From NCBI GenBank assembly GCA_934647165.1, contig CAKUFA010000004.1, positions 1 through 64,000 on the forward strand: a stretch of DNA of 64,000 nucleotides. Direction: 5' to 3'. Below the pieces are notes generated by a model. It did not search any database, was not told the DNA's origin, and saw only the letters and a list, made by a program, of their open reading frames with translations. Numbering within the stretch: the stretch's first letter is position 1; each line of letters opens with the position of its first letter. Positions 37,408 to 47,448 of this stretch are shown here, piece after piece. Made by a program: the position numbers and the translations under genes. The DNA is from an uncultured Clostridia bacterium (GTDB taxonomy: Bacteria; Bacillota; Clostridia; Christensenellales; Aristaeellaceae).

Positions 37408-40400
37408 ATGGAAACAACCTTTCACCCTGAATGGCTGGGCGATCCGAGAATATTTGCAGTCAACCGGCTGCCTGCCTGCTCTGACCACGAGATTTTTGCC
37501 ACCTGGCAGGAAGCGGAGGCAAATCATACAACGCTTGTACGCTCGCTGGATGGAACGTGGCGGGCACATCTGGCGCTGCGTGCGGAGGATGCGCCGGAGG
37601 TTCTCATCCACCGGGACGACCACCGCTATCCCCTGCATCCTATGACCGTGCCGGGCGAATTTCAGCTGCAATACCCCCAGTGGGATGCACCCCAGTATGT
37701 GAATGTGATGTATCCCTGGGATGGGCACGAGGAAATTCGCCCGCCGGAGGTGAGTGAGCATAACCCCACCGTGACGGCCATCCGCTGCTTCAGCCTGGGG
37801 GAAGAAGAGCTGAACTGCGGCCGTGTGGTGCTGACGCTCAACGCCGTGGAAACCGCGGCGGCCGTGTACATGAACGGCAGCTTTGTGGGATATTGTGAGG
37901 ATAGCTTCACAGCGCATCGCTTTGACGTTACGCCGTATGTGCACAAGGGAGAAAACCGCCTGGTGCTGCAGGTGTTCAAGCGCAGTTCCGCCAGCTGGTT
38001 GGAGGATCAGGATTTCTGGCGCTTCAGTGGTATCCACCGCAGCGTAACGCTGACCTTTGAGCCCCGCACACATCTGGAGGACATCTTTGTTCACACCCCC
38101 CTGGAGGATGATTTCCAGCATGGCCGCGTGACGGGAGAAATGAAGATCCTTCGCCCGGTTGAAGGCGGGAAGGTATATGTCCGGCTGCAAGCTCCGGATG
38201 GCAGAGAAGCCGGGCATACGGAAAAGGCCGCGGCAGAAAACGTGAGCTTTGAGCTGCCGCTGGAAAAACCCGAGCTGTGGTCGGCGGAAAGTCCGAAGCT
38301 CTACACCCTGCGCGTCACCCTTGCGGATACGGACGGACAGGAAATAGAGCTTTCCCGCGTGATGGTGGGCGTGCGCCGCTTTGAGAAGAAAAACCGCATC
38401 ATGTGCCTGAACGGCAAGCGCGTGGTGTTCCATGGTGTAAACCGGCATGAATTTGACTGGGAGCATGGCCGTGCCGTGCCGCTGGCCACGCTGGAGAAGG
38501 ACATTCGCATCCTGAAGGAGCTGAACGTCAACGCCGTGCGCACCAGCCATTATCCGAACTGTACGGAGTTCTATCGCTTGTGCGATCAATACGGCCTGTA
38601 TGTGATTGACGAAACGAACATCGAGACCCACGGCACCTGGTCGCGCCCCAAAGACGGAGAAGACCGCACGGTGCCCGGCGACCGGGAAGAGTGGCTGGGT
38701 GCAGTGCTGGATCGCGGCAGCAATATGCAGGAGCGGGATAAAAACCATGCCTGCATCCTGCTGTGGAGCTGCGGCAACGAGTCCTTTGGCGGCAAAGACC
38801 TCTATGAGCTGTCGCAGATGTTCCGCCGCCGCGATCCGTCCCGCCTGGTGCACTATGAGGGCGTGCGCCTTGATCCCCGCTACCCCGATACTACAGACGT
38901 GCATTCCACCATGTATCACAAACCGGAAAAGATTGAGGAGTACCTGCAAAACGACCCGGTGAAGCCCTTCATCAACTGCGAATACATCCACGCCATGGGC
39001 AATTCCTGCGGCGGCATGAGCCTGTATAATGCCCTTGAGGACAAGTATTCCATGTATCAGGGCGGCTTTATCTGGGACTATGTGGATCAGGGACTGAAGA
39101 TGAAATCCCCCCACGGCAGGACGCGCATGGCCTTTGGCGGCGACTGGGGCGACCGGCCGACGGACTATCAGTTTATTGCCAACGGCATTGTGATGTCCGA
39201 CCGCAAACTGTCGCCCAAGGCGCAGGAGGTACGGTATCTGTTCCAGCTGGCGGACATAACGCCTGCACAGGATGGCGTGACCATCCGCAGCCGCCGCAGC
39301 TATACCACCTGGGATGACTGTGAGCTGAAGTGGGAAATGCTGCTGGACGGCATGCCCTATGACAGCGGCGTGGCTACGCTGCCTGCCATTGAGCCCGGGG
39401 AAACGGTTTTCCTGCCCCAACCGTGGGAAGTGCCCTTTGGCGAGGGCGAAGTATCCCTGACCTGCCGGCTGTGCCTGAAGGAGGCTGAAGGGGTGCTGCC
39501 TGCGGGGTATGCGCTGGCCACGGGCCAGGCGGTGCTCAGCGAAGCGGATGCGCCTGTGCAGGATGCAAAGAAGGCGAAACTTATCTGCGGCGACTCCAAC
39601 TTTGGCGTGAAAACGGACAGATTGCAGGCCATGTTTGGGCGCGGCCGCGGCAAAGCCAACCTGAACTCCTTCAAGGACGGCGCGGGAAGGGAAATCCTGC
39701 TTCGCTCGCCGGATCTGACGCTATTCCGCGCGCCGACGGATAACGATGACGGCAATGGCGACAGTGTGCGCCAGGGAATATGGCTGGCGGCGAGTCGGTG
39801 CCATTTTGGTACGGGTCCCGAGGTGGATGTGGAAAACGCCGCACTGACCTATCGCTTCCAAAGCCCGCTGCTTCCGGATATGGATATCACCCTCCGATGG
39901 GAAGTGACGGAGGACGCGCTGAAGGCGACCCTCATTTTCCCCGGCGTGGAAAACCAGCCGGATCTGCCGGAACTGGGGCTTACCTTCCAGCTGGATCCCA
40001 GGCTGAACCATGTGCACTACTACGGCCTGGGGCCGGATGAAAGCTACAACGACCGCTGCCAGGGCGCGCTGCTGGGCGTTTACGACTATGCGGTGGAGGA
40101 TGGCTGGACACGCTATATTCACCCGCAGGAAAGCGGCAACCGCATGGGCGTGCGCTATCTGACGGTGACGGGTGAGGATGGCCACGGCATTCGCATCGAG
40201 CAGGTGGATGCGCCGCTGGAAATCGAGGTTAGTCCGTGGCTGCCGGAGGAGCTGCATGCCAAATGGCATCCGGACGAATTGCAGGATTCCTGCCGCACCG
40301 TACTGGATGTGGCGGCGTTCCGCAAGGGCGTTGGCGGCGACGATAGCTGGGGTGCTCCGGTGCATCCGGAGTATACCTATCCGTCGAACAGGGAATACAG

Positions 40401-40428
40401 GCTGACGTTCCTGATCAAGGGTATCTGA
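37408..40428 (+). CDS. lacZ: GH2 beta-galactosidase (LacZ-type)
   Basis: A 1006-residue enzyme of the LacZ five-domain layout. The acid/base Glu is in 'LLWSCGNESFGG', the nucleophile Glu in 'INCEYIHAMGN', and the C-terminal small-chain domain ends 'PSNREYRLTFLIKGI'. It has no signal peptide, so beta-galactosides must be imported first. It starts at the ATG 37408 with AAAGGAGG. A terminator precedes it and another follows, so it has its own transcript, just upstream of the sulfated-sugar operon. Confidence 0.93.
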   Translation: METTFHPEWLGDPRIFAVNRLPACSDHEIFATWQEAEANHTTLVRSLDGTWRAHLALRAEDAPEVLIHRDDHRYPLHPMTVPGEFQLQYPQWDAPQYVNVMYPWDGHEEIRPPEVSEHNPTVTAIRCFSLGEEELNCGRVVLTLNAVETAAAVYMNGSFVGYCEDSFTAHRFDVTPYVHKGENRLVLQVFKRSSASWLEDQDFWRFSGIHRSVTLTFEPRTHLEDIFVHTPLEDDFQHGRVTGEMKILRPVEGGKVYVRLQAPDGREAGHTEKAAAENVSFELPLEKPELWSAESPKLYTLRVTLADTDGQEIELSRVMVGVRRFEKKNRIMCLNGKRVVFHGVNRHEFDWEHGRAVPLATLEKDIRILKELNVNAVRTSHYPNCTEFYRLCDQYGLYVIDETNIETHGTWSRPKDGEDRTVPGDREEWLGAVLDRGSNMQERDKNHACILLWSCGNESFGGKDLYELSQMFRRRDPSRLVHYEGVRLDPRYPDTTDVHSTMYHKPEKIEEYLQNDPVKPFINCEYIHAMGNSCGGMSLYNALEDKYSMYQGGFIWDYVDQGLKMKSPHGRTRMAFGGDWGDRPTDYQFIANGIVMSDRKLSPKAQEVRYLFQLADITPAQDGVTIRSRRSYTTWDDCELKWEMLLDGMPYDSGVATLPAIEPGETVFLPQPWEVPFGEGEVSLTCRLCLKEAEGVLPAGYALATGQAVLSEADAPVQDAKKAKLICGDSNFGVKTDRLQAMFGRGRGKANLNSFKDGAGREILLRSPDLTLFRAPTDNDDGNGDSVRQGIWLAASRCHFGTGPEVDVENAALTYRFQSPLLPDMDITLRWEVTEDALKATLIFPGVENQPDLPELGLTFQLDPRLNHVHYYGLGPDESYNDRCQGALLGVYDYAVEDGWTRYIHPQESGNRMGVRYLTVTGEDGHGIRIEQVDAPLEIEVSPWLPEELHAKWHPDELQDSCRTVLDVAAFRKGVGGDDSWGAPVHPEYTYPSNREYRLTFLIKGI

Positions 40429-40450
40429 GAAACGTGCTGCGTGTTAGCAC

Positions 40451-40484
40451 AAAAAGGGCGATGGCAATGCCATCGCCCTTTTTG
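40451..40484 (+). terminator. Terminator of lacZ
   Basis: Near-perfect 15-16 bp stem (AAAAAGGGCGATGGCA with TGCCATCGCCCTTTTT) with a 1-base loop region and a T run. Confidence 0.92.
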
Positions 40485-40591
40485 CGCCGCCGTTCAGGAA
40501 AAGAAAGCCCGGGGGGACAATTTACATTCGTCTTTGGTCATGTTATGATGATGATACAGATTTCCCTTTCCTGCAAGGAGGACATGAACGG

Positions 40592-42319
40592 ATGCATAAC
40601 CAACGGCGAACGTCTCTGCAGCGGCGTTATTTCATTTTCACCCTTGCCTTTTCGCTGGTTATCCTTGCCGTCACGCTGGGATTGACGTACTACAGCGCCG
40701 TGACCAGCGTGTCCGCTTCCACCACGCAATACCTGAGCACCTACCTTCAGTTTGCGGATCAAGCGTTTACTGCCAGGGTGAACAGCGCCAAGCTGCTGAG
40801 CCATACCATAGCGGGAGACCGGCAGATTGTGCAATCCGCCATTGCAGCGGCATCCAGGGAAGGCAGTTACGACTGGTTTATGGAGCAGCTGCGCATGCGT
40901 AGTTATCTGGATGGGCTGATGGTTGACAAGAAGTATGTCAAACGGCTGGCAGTGGTGATGGAGAGCGGGTCGATTTATCAATCGTCTTCGGACAGTCCCA
41001 TGTATTGGCGGGACTTGACCGATGAACTGAAGGCTGCGCTGCACTTTACGGTACTCATCACCCGGTATGACGAAGAGCAAAACGTATTTCTGCTTACACG
41101 GCCGGTGATGGCGCAGGGCACGGTGAAGGGCGTTGTGTATATGGAGCTGGATGCAGATGCGCTGTTTGCTGAATATGCATTGCAGCCGCTGAACAGCACA
41201 AGCCTTTTCCTGTTTGATGCGCAGGACAGGCTGATTCATACAGCAGGGCCGCAAATGCCGCAAAACATCGCGCAGGACGCGCTGCACTGGGAGACGGGGC
41301 TTCATTGGGTGAACGGCCACCCCTACTGCCTGCTCAAGCAGCCTGGCGGCACCATGGACATAACGGTCATTGGCATGATTACCCTGGAAGAGCTGCTGGG
41401 CGACGCGCTGCGCCTGGGGCGCTGGATGCTGGTGATGGCGGTGGCGGCCGCGTTGGTCACGGCAGGTATTGCGGAGCTTTTCAGCCGATCGCTTTTCGGC
41501 AATTTGAACATTTTGATGGACTGTATGCGCGCAGTGCGGCAGGGAGATCTGACGCAGCGTGCGGTGGTGTCCACACGTGACGAAATCAGCGATGCGGCGG
41601 ATGCATTCAATGAGATGATGCAGAAAATCAACACGCTTATGGAAGACATCCGCCGCCAGGAGACCGCCAAGCGAGAGGCGGAACAGCAGGTACTGGAGGC
41701 GCAGATTCAGCCGCACTTTGTGTATAATTCGATCAGCGCTATGCAGTATGCTGCGGGTCTGCGCGGCCAAACGGACATTGAGCAGGCAGCCGCAGCGTTG
41801 GGGGAACTGATGCGGAGTGTGCTTGGCAACCACAACGAGTGGATTACCCTGTGGGAGGAAAGAACCTATATTGAGCAGTACATTGTGCTCCAACGGTTCA
41901 AATTCAAGCAACATTTCACCCTCACCTGGGATGTGGAGGAAAAGCTGTGGGGTATGCTTTTGCCCAAGCTGCTGCTTCAGCCGCTGGTGGAAAACGCGCT
42001 TTTGCACGGCATTGGCGCCAAGCAAAACGGGGAGATTACCGTATCCGCCCATGAGCAGGGAGATAGGGTGCTGCTTCAGGTGACGGACGACGGCAAGGGC
42101 ATCACGCCGGGGGATGTGGAACGCCTGATGGAAGCGAAGCCCGCAGCCATGCGGCATGTGGGCATCGGCAATGTGCGGGAGCGAATCGCCACTTGCTACG
42201 GCGACCGGGGAACGTTCAATGTGGTAAGTGTTCCTGGCAGCTTTACCTGTGTGGAGATACGTTTACCCCAGGGAGAAGGAGGGGATGGCTATGGCGCTGC
42301 AAGTGGCGCTCGTGGATGA
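40592..42319 (+). CDS. YesM-type sensor histidine kinase
   Basis: A 575-residue kinase: two membrane segments (about 13-34 and 285-305) around an extracytoplasmic sensor domain, a HAMP linker, a His_kinase/LytS-type H box with His375 in 'QIQPHFVYNS', the N box 'LVENALLHGI' and 'VTDDGKGI' of the ATPase domain. YesM-like kinases sense sugars, often with a solute-binding protein. Its stop is 29 bases into the next gene. The AAGGAGG site is 10 bases before this ATG. The context of an adjacent ABC importer supports sugar sensing. Confidence 0.92.
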   Translation: MHNQRRTSLQRRYFIFTLAFSLVILAVTLGLTYYSAVTSVSASTTQYLSTYLQFADQAFTARVNSAKLLSHTIAGDRQIVQSAIAAASREGSYDWFMEQLRMRSYLDGLMVDKKYVKRLAVVMESGSIYQSSSDSPMYWRDLTDELKAALHFTVLITRYDEEQNVFLLTRPVMAQGTVKGVVYMELDADALFAEYALQPLNSTSLFLFDAQDRLIHTAGPQMPQNIAQDALHWETGLHWVNGHPYCLLKQPGGTMDITVIGMITLEELLGDALRLGRWMLVMAVAAALVTAGIAELFSRSLFGNLNILMDCMRAVRQGDLTQRAVVSTRDEISDAADAFNEMMQKINTLMEDIRRQETAKREAEQQVLEAQIQPHFVYNSISAMQYAAGLRGQTDIEQAAAALGELMRSVLGNHNEWITLWEERTYIEQYIVLQRFKFKQHFTLTWDVEEKLWGMLLPKLLLQPLVENALLHGIGAKQNGEITVSAHEQGDRVLLQVTDDGKGITPGDVERLMEAKPAAMRHVGIGNVRERIATCYGDRGTFNVVSVPGSFTCVEIRLPQGEGGDGYGAASGARG

Positions 42320-43775
42320 CGAACAGGTGGCACGAACCTACATCCGCCGCCTTCCGCTTTGGCGGGAGGGAGAGTTTGAACTGGCATTGTCCGTTGCCAG
42401 CGCAAGCGAACTGCTGCACGCGCTGGAGAAACAGATGGTGGACATTGTGCTGCTGGACGTGTTCATGCCGGAGATGGACGGGGTGCAGCTTTCACGGGTG
42501 CTTGCGGAAAAATATCCGCAAATTGATCTTGTGGCCATCAGCAATTTTGACGGATATGACTATGTGCGACCCATGATGAAGATGGGCGCACAGGATTATC
42601 TGCTTAAATCACGCCTGACGGGAGAAAACCTGCGGGAGGTGCTGCGGCGCATTCGGGAAAACCGTGCGAACGCAGCACAGGAGGAGGCGCCTTTTCGTGA
42701 GCAGCTGCGCCGGTTTCTTGCAGGCGATGCGCCGTGGCCGTTTCCGCTGGATGGCAGCCAGCCGGTGTCATGCTTTTGCTGCGTGACGGATGATGCGCCG
42801 GGAGACCCTGAACGGCTTGCCCAACGCCAGCATGCCCTGGAGGAACTGCTGGAGCAGGAGAACGAACCGGGGGTTCGCTGCACGGCGGCGGCTTATGCGG
42901 AGAACCGACTGCTGCTGATTCTGCGCTTTGACGCGCAGCCCTCGGTGGCGGCACTGCAAAAACAGGCAGGTTATCTGATGGCAAAGAAAGCGGACAGTGC
43001 GGAGGCAGCCTTTCACCTGCATGTGGAAATGGAGCTTGGACCGGTGATGTCGAACGTTTCTGCGCTGCCGCCTTATATTCTGGACCGGGTACGGCGGCAG
43101 AAGGAGAAAACGGAAACGGAGGGTCGCACCGGACAATTGCCGCTGACAGAAGTGCGCCGCGTTCTGGCACTGCTGGAGGAAGGCGACCGAAAGGGGCTTG
43201 CCGAGGCGATTGCGGACATCATGCACCCGCAGGATGAACAGGATATACGCGCACGGCTGTTTCTTGCCAGGGCATTGGTGGAGCTGGCGCGATCCGCTGC
43301 GCAGGAAATGAAAGCGGATTTTTCGCTGCCGCCTGAAGGCAACGCGCTATTTATATGGATGCAGGGAAAGCCCTATCCGGAACTGGTCGCGCAGGTGCAG
43401 GCGATTTTTGACCGGATGGCAGAAACAAAAACCGGAGAAAAGCAGAAAATCTATTCAGAACCCGTGCGGCAGGCAATGCGCTTCCTGGATGAGCATTATG
43501 CCGAGAATGTGAGGCTGGCGACTGCGGCACGGGCGGCCAAGGTGAATGAATCTTACCTGAGCCGGCTGTTCCGCAAGGAAACGGGGCAGACGCTAGGAGA
43601 TTATCTGACGGAGAAACGCATGTATCACGCCCGGGCGCTCCTTTTGCAGGGACAGCCGGCCAAGGCTGTTGCGGCACAGGTAGGCTATGTGCAATATACG
43701 CACTTTTTGCGTGTATTCAAACAAAATGAGGGGAAAACAGTGAAACAATTCCTTCAGGATGTCAAAAATGGATAG
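42291..43775 (+). CDS. AraC-family response regulator (YesN-type)
   Basis: A 494-residue regulator with an N-terminal receiver domain (phosphoacceptor Asp56 in 'VLLDVFMPEMDG', switch Lys in 'DYLLKSR'), a long middle domain and a C-terminal AraC double helix-turn-helix ('LATAARAAKVNESYLSRLF' and 'AAQVGYVQYTHFLRVF'). It is the partner of the kinase and probably turns on the importer operon that begins at the 43801 promoter. I prefer the ATG 42291 (8 bases after AGGAGG) over the ATG 42285 (2 bases). Confidence 0.92.
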   Translation: MALQVALVDDEQVARTYIRRLPLWREGEFELALSVASASELLHALEKQMVDIVLLDVFMPEMDGVQLSRVLAEKYPQIDLVAISNFDGYDYVRPMMKMGAQDYLLKSRLTGENLREVLRRIRENRANAAQEEAPFREQLRRFLAGDAPWPFPLDGSQPVSCFCCVTDDAPGDPERLAQRQHALEELLEQENEPGVRCTAAAYAENRLLLILRFDAQPSVAALQKQAGYLMAKKADSAEAAFHLHVEMELGPVMSNVSALPPYILDRVRRQKEKTETEGRTGQLPLTEVRRVLALLEEGDRKGLAEAIADIMHPQDEQDIRARLFLARALVELARSAAQEMKADFSLPPEGNALFIWMQGKPYPELVAQVQAIFDRMAETKTGEKQKIYSEPVRQAMRFLDEHYAENVRLATAARAAKVNESYLSRLFRKETGQTLGDYLTEKRMYHARALLLQGQPAKAVAAQVGYVQYTHFLRVFKQNEGKTVKQFLQDVKNG

Positions 43776-43800
43776 TTTTTGTACAAGAGCGGATAGCAAT

Positions 43801-43829
43801 TTGATATGTCGTTATTGGGAAGATATTAT
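43801..43829 (+). promoter_or_regulatory. Promoter of the sugar importer operon
   Basis: TTGATA (43801-43806), 17-base spacer, TATTAT (43824-43829). A regulated promoter is likely, given the two-component system immediately upstream. Confidence 0.75.
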
Positions 43830-43874
43830 ACAATAAAGACAACAAAGGGATCCAATCAAAGGAGGTATCCGCAA

Positions 43875-45404
43875 ATGAAGAAACGGTGGCTTTCCCTCAT
43901 CCTGGCCGGTGCGATGGCGCTGCCCTGCGTGGGCGGCGCAATGGCCGAAACGACTTTCCCCCTGACGACGGAAAATGTGACGTTCACGGTGTTTGGCCAG
44001 CGCGACCAGAACCAGGCCAATTGGGATGACGTGCTTGTGCTCAAGCGCTACCAGGAAATGACCGGTGTGACTATGGACTGGCAGGAGGTGCCTGCCCAGG
44101 GCTATGATGAAGTGAAAAATCTACTGTTTGCCAGCAACGAGCTGCCGGATATCTTCTTCCGCGCACAGCTGAATAACAACGATATTACCCTCTACGGCAT
44201 GAACAGCCAGCAGCTGATTCCGCTCAATGATCTCCTTGAAGAGAATGCGCCCAACCTGTGCGCGCTCATGGAGCAGTATCCCAGCATCCGCCAGCGCATC
44301 ACATCTGCGGACGGCAACATCTACACCCTGCCGACGGTGGATATTTCCGATACGGGTCTGATGGGCTTCAAGCAGTGGATCAACAAGGATTGGCTGGAGG
44401 CGCTGAACCTCAAAATGCCGACCACGACCGAGGAACTCAAGGAAGTGCTCATCGCCTTCCGCGACAAGGATCCCAACGGCAACGGCATGAAGGACGAAGT
44501 GCCTATGGGCATCCGCGAACCCAGCAGCGTGTATGCGCTGGGCGGCTCCTTCGGCCTGCAGCATCAGCTGGGCGACACCTACAACGTGGACGAAAACGGC
44601 AAGGTGCACAACTGGCTGTGCGACGATAACTTCAAGACTTACCTGCAATTCCTCAACGACCTGTATACGGAAGGCCTTCTGTGGCAGGATTATTACAAGA
44701 ATGACCGTCCCCAGTGGCGCTCCAATCTGTCCAACGCGCTTTTCGGCGTGTTCTACATGCCCTACAGCGACGTGTTCCTGAATGTGGAGAGCCAGTTTAC
44801 CGCGCTGCCGCCTGTCAAGGGACCCAACGGCGACCAGATTTGGGCGGACGCGAACACCCCTGCTACCATCGGCACCTTTGCCATCTCCGATACCTGCAAG
44901 GATCCAGCGCTGGCTATCCGTTGGGTGGACTATTTCTACAGCAAAGAAGGCTCCCTGTTCTTCCGCTATGGCATTCAAGGCGAAACCTACTACATTGATG
45001 AAAACGGCCAGCCCCGCATGAACGATGACATCCTGCATGCGGAAGAGGGCTTCATGACGGCTCTGGGCAAAATCAACCTGGTGCCCGGCGGCGCCAACCC
45101 GCAACTGATTGACAACCAGACCGACGGCATCGTGGCCAGCGACCTGACCAAGGAAGTAGCCAGCGTGTTTGTGCCCTACCTGCCCAAGAACATCGTGGCC
45201 AAGCCCACCGTGTCCATTGACGAAGCGGACGAGCTTAACGCCATCGAGCAGGACCTGAACACCTACCGCGACACCTCTGTGACCAAGTTTATCCTTGGGG
45301 AGTGGGGCTTCGATAAGTGGGATGAATATTGCAACACCCTGGAAACCATCGGCATCCGCCGCGCTGAAGAAATCTATCAGGCAGCGTTGGACGCCAGCAA
45401 GTAA
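43875..45404 (+). CDS. ABC transporter sugar-binding protein (family 1)
   Basis: A 509-residue extracytoplasmic binding protein. The signal peptide ends 'GAMALPCVGGAMAET'; a lipobox is not clear because the Cys is preceded by Pro. The body shows the family 1 (LipO/YtcQ-like) features 'DKDPNGNGMKDEVPMG' and 'GKIYTLPT'-like segments. It captures an oligosaccharide for the two permeases downstream. AAAGGAGGT is an excellent ribosome site. A hairpin follows the gene, which should give an excess of binding protein over permeases. Confidence 0.92.
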   Translation: MKKRWLSLILAGAMALPCVGGAMAETTFPLTTENVTFTVFGQRDQNQANWDDVLVLKRYQEMTGVTMDWQEVPAQGYDEVKNLLFASNELPDIFFRAQLNNNDITLYGMNSQQLIPLNDLLEENAPNLCALMEQYPSIRQRITSADGNIYTLPTVDISDTGLMGFKQWINKDWLEALNLKMPTTTEELKEVLIAFRDKDPNGNGMKDEVPMGIREPSSVYALGGSFGLQHQLGDTYNVDENGKVHNWLCDDNFKTYLQFLNDLYTEGLLWQDYYKNDRPQWRSNLSNALFGVFYMPYSDVFLNVESQFTALPPVKGPNGDQIWADANTPATIGTFAISDTCKDPALAIRWVDYFYSKEGSLFFRYGIQGETYYIDENGQPRMNDDILHAEEGFMTALGKINLVPGGANPQLIDNQTDGIVASDLTKEVASVFVPYLPKNIVAKPTVSIDEADELNAIEQDLNTYRDTSVTKFILGEWGFDKWDEYCNTLETIGIRRAEEIYQAALDASK

Positions 45405-45423
45405 GACCCCTTGTTTTCCAGCC

Positions 45424-45463
45424 ACCGGGAGATGGATGGGCAGCCATTCGTCTCCCGGTTTTC
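45424..45463 (+). terminator. Hairpin between binding-protein and permease genes
   Basis: Stem ACCGGGAGA (45424-45432) with TCTCCCGGT (45451-45459) followed by TTTC. Likely a partial terminator. Confidence 0.65.
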
Positions 45464-45594
45464 ATCAAAAGCGATAAGAAATTCGGTTTTCCTGTTCCTT
45501 ATGCAAAATGCATGCAGGGACTTTATGCCAGGCGGGCATGATTTGATCCGGCCGACCGCGAACGGCCGAACAACTGGCGGGAGGTGCTTGAAGA

Positions 45595-46512
45595 ATGCGC
45601 CCAAAGACAAAGGGCTTTTTCCAGGCCGTGCGAAGGGAGTACGGGCTGTATCTGCTGTTTCTGGTGCCACTGATCTGGTACCTGGTATTTATGTATTTTC
45701 CCATGTACGGACTGCAAATTGCGTTCAAACGCTACAACGCCAAGCTGGGTATTCTCGGCAGTCCGTGGGTTGGCTTCAAGTATTTCCAGCAATTCTTCGG
45801 TTCCTACTATTTTAAGGATCTGCTGGTGAACACACTGGTGTTGAACGTTTATCAGATGGCGCTGGGTTTTCCCATCCCCATTGTGCTGGCACTGGTGATT
45901 AACGAAATCCACAGCCAGCCGCTGAAAAAGGCCGTGCAGAATGTGACCTACATTCCGTATTTCCTGTCCATGGTGGTGGTGGTGAGCATGCTCACCTTGT
46001 TCTCCAACCCAAACTACGGTCTGTTCAACAAAATCGCCGGCATATTCGGCGGGGGCGGCGTGGACTACATGGCCAAGGAGGGCTGCTTCCGCACGATGTA
46101 CGTTCTCTCCGGCGTGTGGCAGAACATGGGCTTCAATTCCGTCATCTACATCGCCGCGCTCAGCTCCATCGATCCCCAGCTCTACGAGGCGGCGGAGATT
46201 GACGGCGCTAGCCGCATGCGCAAAATTCTGAACATTTCCATTCCCTGCATTATGCCGACCATCGTCATCCTGTTCATCATGCGCATCGGCAGCCTGATGA
46301 ACGTAGGCTTTGAAAAGGTGCTGCTGATGCAGAACAACGTCAACATGGGCAAGAGCGATGTGATCTCCACCTTCATCTACCGCAACGGCATCCAGAAAGG
46401 ACAGTTCAGTTACAGCGCTGCCGTTGGCATTTTCAACTCCCTGATCAACCTGGCGCTGCTGGTTGGCGCAAACACGCTGACACGCCGCCTGGGCGACAGC
46501 AGCCTGTGGTGA
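45595..46512 (+). CDS. ABC sugar permease, LplB-type
   Basis: A 305-residue permease with six membrane segments and the EAA loop 'LYEAAEIDGASRMRKILNISIP', by which it contacts the ATPase. The N-terminus 'YLLFLVPLIWYLVFMYFPMYGLQIAF' is typical of LplB/YteP. It pairs with the next gene. No ATPase gene is in the operon, so a shared MsmX-like ATPase must serve it. Confidence 0.93.
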   Translation: MRPKTKGFFQAVRREYGLYLLFLVPLIWYLVFMYFPMYGLQIAFKRYNAKLGILGSPWVGFKYFQQFFGSYYFKDLLVNTLVLNVYQMALGFPIPIVLALVINEIHSQPLKKAVQNVTYIPYFLSMVVVVSMLTLFSNPNYGLFNKIAGIFGGGGVDYMAKEGCFRTMYVLSGVWQNMGFNSVIYIAALSSIDPQLYEAAEIDGASRMRKILNISIPCIMPTIVILFIMRIGSLMNVGFEKVLLMQNNVNMGKSDVISTFIYRNGIQKGQFSYSAAVGIFNSLINLALLVGANTLTRRLGDSSLW

Positions 46513-46528
46513 AAGGAGAACGCGCAAA

Positions 46529-47443
46529 ATGATTGCTGCAAAGAAGAATCGCAACCGCAACCGTGTGCGTCTCAGCCGCGGCGACCGTGTATTTGACATT
46601 TCGGTGAACGTGGTGGGCGTGCTGGTTATGCTGGTGGTGCTCATTCCGCTTTTGTTTGTGCTGGCAGCTTCATTCTCCGATCCGGAGAGGGTGCTCCACG
46701 GCGATGTGCTGATTATTCCCAAGGGCTTCACGTTCAAGGCCTACACCATGGTGTTTGAAAATCAGGACATCTGGCGCGGCTACCGCAACACGGTGTTTTA
46801 CACGCTGGTTGGCACCATCATCAACCTTGTGATGACGGTCATGGCTGCTTATCCCCTGTCCCGCAAGGAAATGAAGGGCCGCAGGTTTTTTACGCTCCTG
46901 GTGCTCTTCACCATGTACTTTAATGGCGGATTGATTCCAACCTATCTGCTGGTGCGGGATCTGGGTTTGTATAACACGGTGTGGGCCATTTTGATTCCCT
47001 CGGCCATTTCCACCTATAACCTCATTGTAGCCAAATCCTTTTTTGAACAGTCCATCCCGCAGGAACTGTATGAATCGGCCAAGCTGGATGGATGCGGCAG
47101 CGTTCGCACGCTGTTTTCCATCGTGCTTCCTCTGTCCAAGGCAATCCTGGCGGTGCTTGTTCTCTACTACGGCGTGGCGCATTGGAATGCGTATTTCAAC
47201 GCTTTGGTGTATATCCGCGATGAAAACCTGCACCCGCTGCAAATTGTGCTGCGGAATATCCTCCTCCTGGGGCAGACGGAGCAAATGGGCTCCAATGACG
47301 TTGGCATGGGTGAAAAAATCAAGATGGTGGAGGCCATCAAGTATTCTGTGATTGTTGTGTCCAGCGCGCCCATCCTGCTTTTGTATCCGCTGGCGCAGCG
47401 CTACTTCGTTTCCGGCGTGATGATCGGCGCAGTGAAAGGATGA
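46529..47443 (+). CDS. ABC sugar permease, YtcP/YesQ-type
   Basis: A 304-residue second permease subunit with six membrane segments and the EAA loop 'LYESAKLDGCGSVRTLFSIVLP'. It is 16 bases after the first permease and its stop overlaps the sulfatase start region (TGA 47441-47443). Confidence 0.93.
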   Translation: MIAAKKNRNRNRVRLSRGDRVFDISVNVVGVLVMLVVLIPLLFVLAASFSDPERVLHGDVLIIPKGFTFKAYTMVFENQDIWRGYRNTVFYTLVGTIINLVMTVMAAYPLSRKEMKGRRFFTLLVLFTMYFNGGLIPTYLLVRDLGLYNTVWAILIPSAISTYNLIVAKSFFEQSIPQELYESAKLDGCGSVRTLFSIVLPLSKAILAVLVLYYGVAHWNAYFNALVYIRDENLHPLQIVLRNILLLGQTEQMGSNDVGMGEKIKMVEAIKYSVIVVSSAPILLLYPLAQRYFVSGVMIGAVKG

Positions 47444-47448
47444 TAACC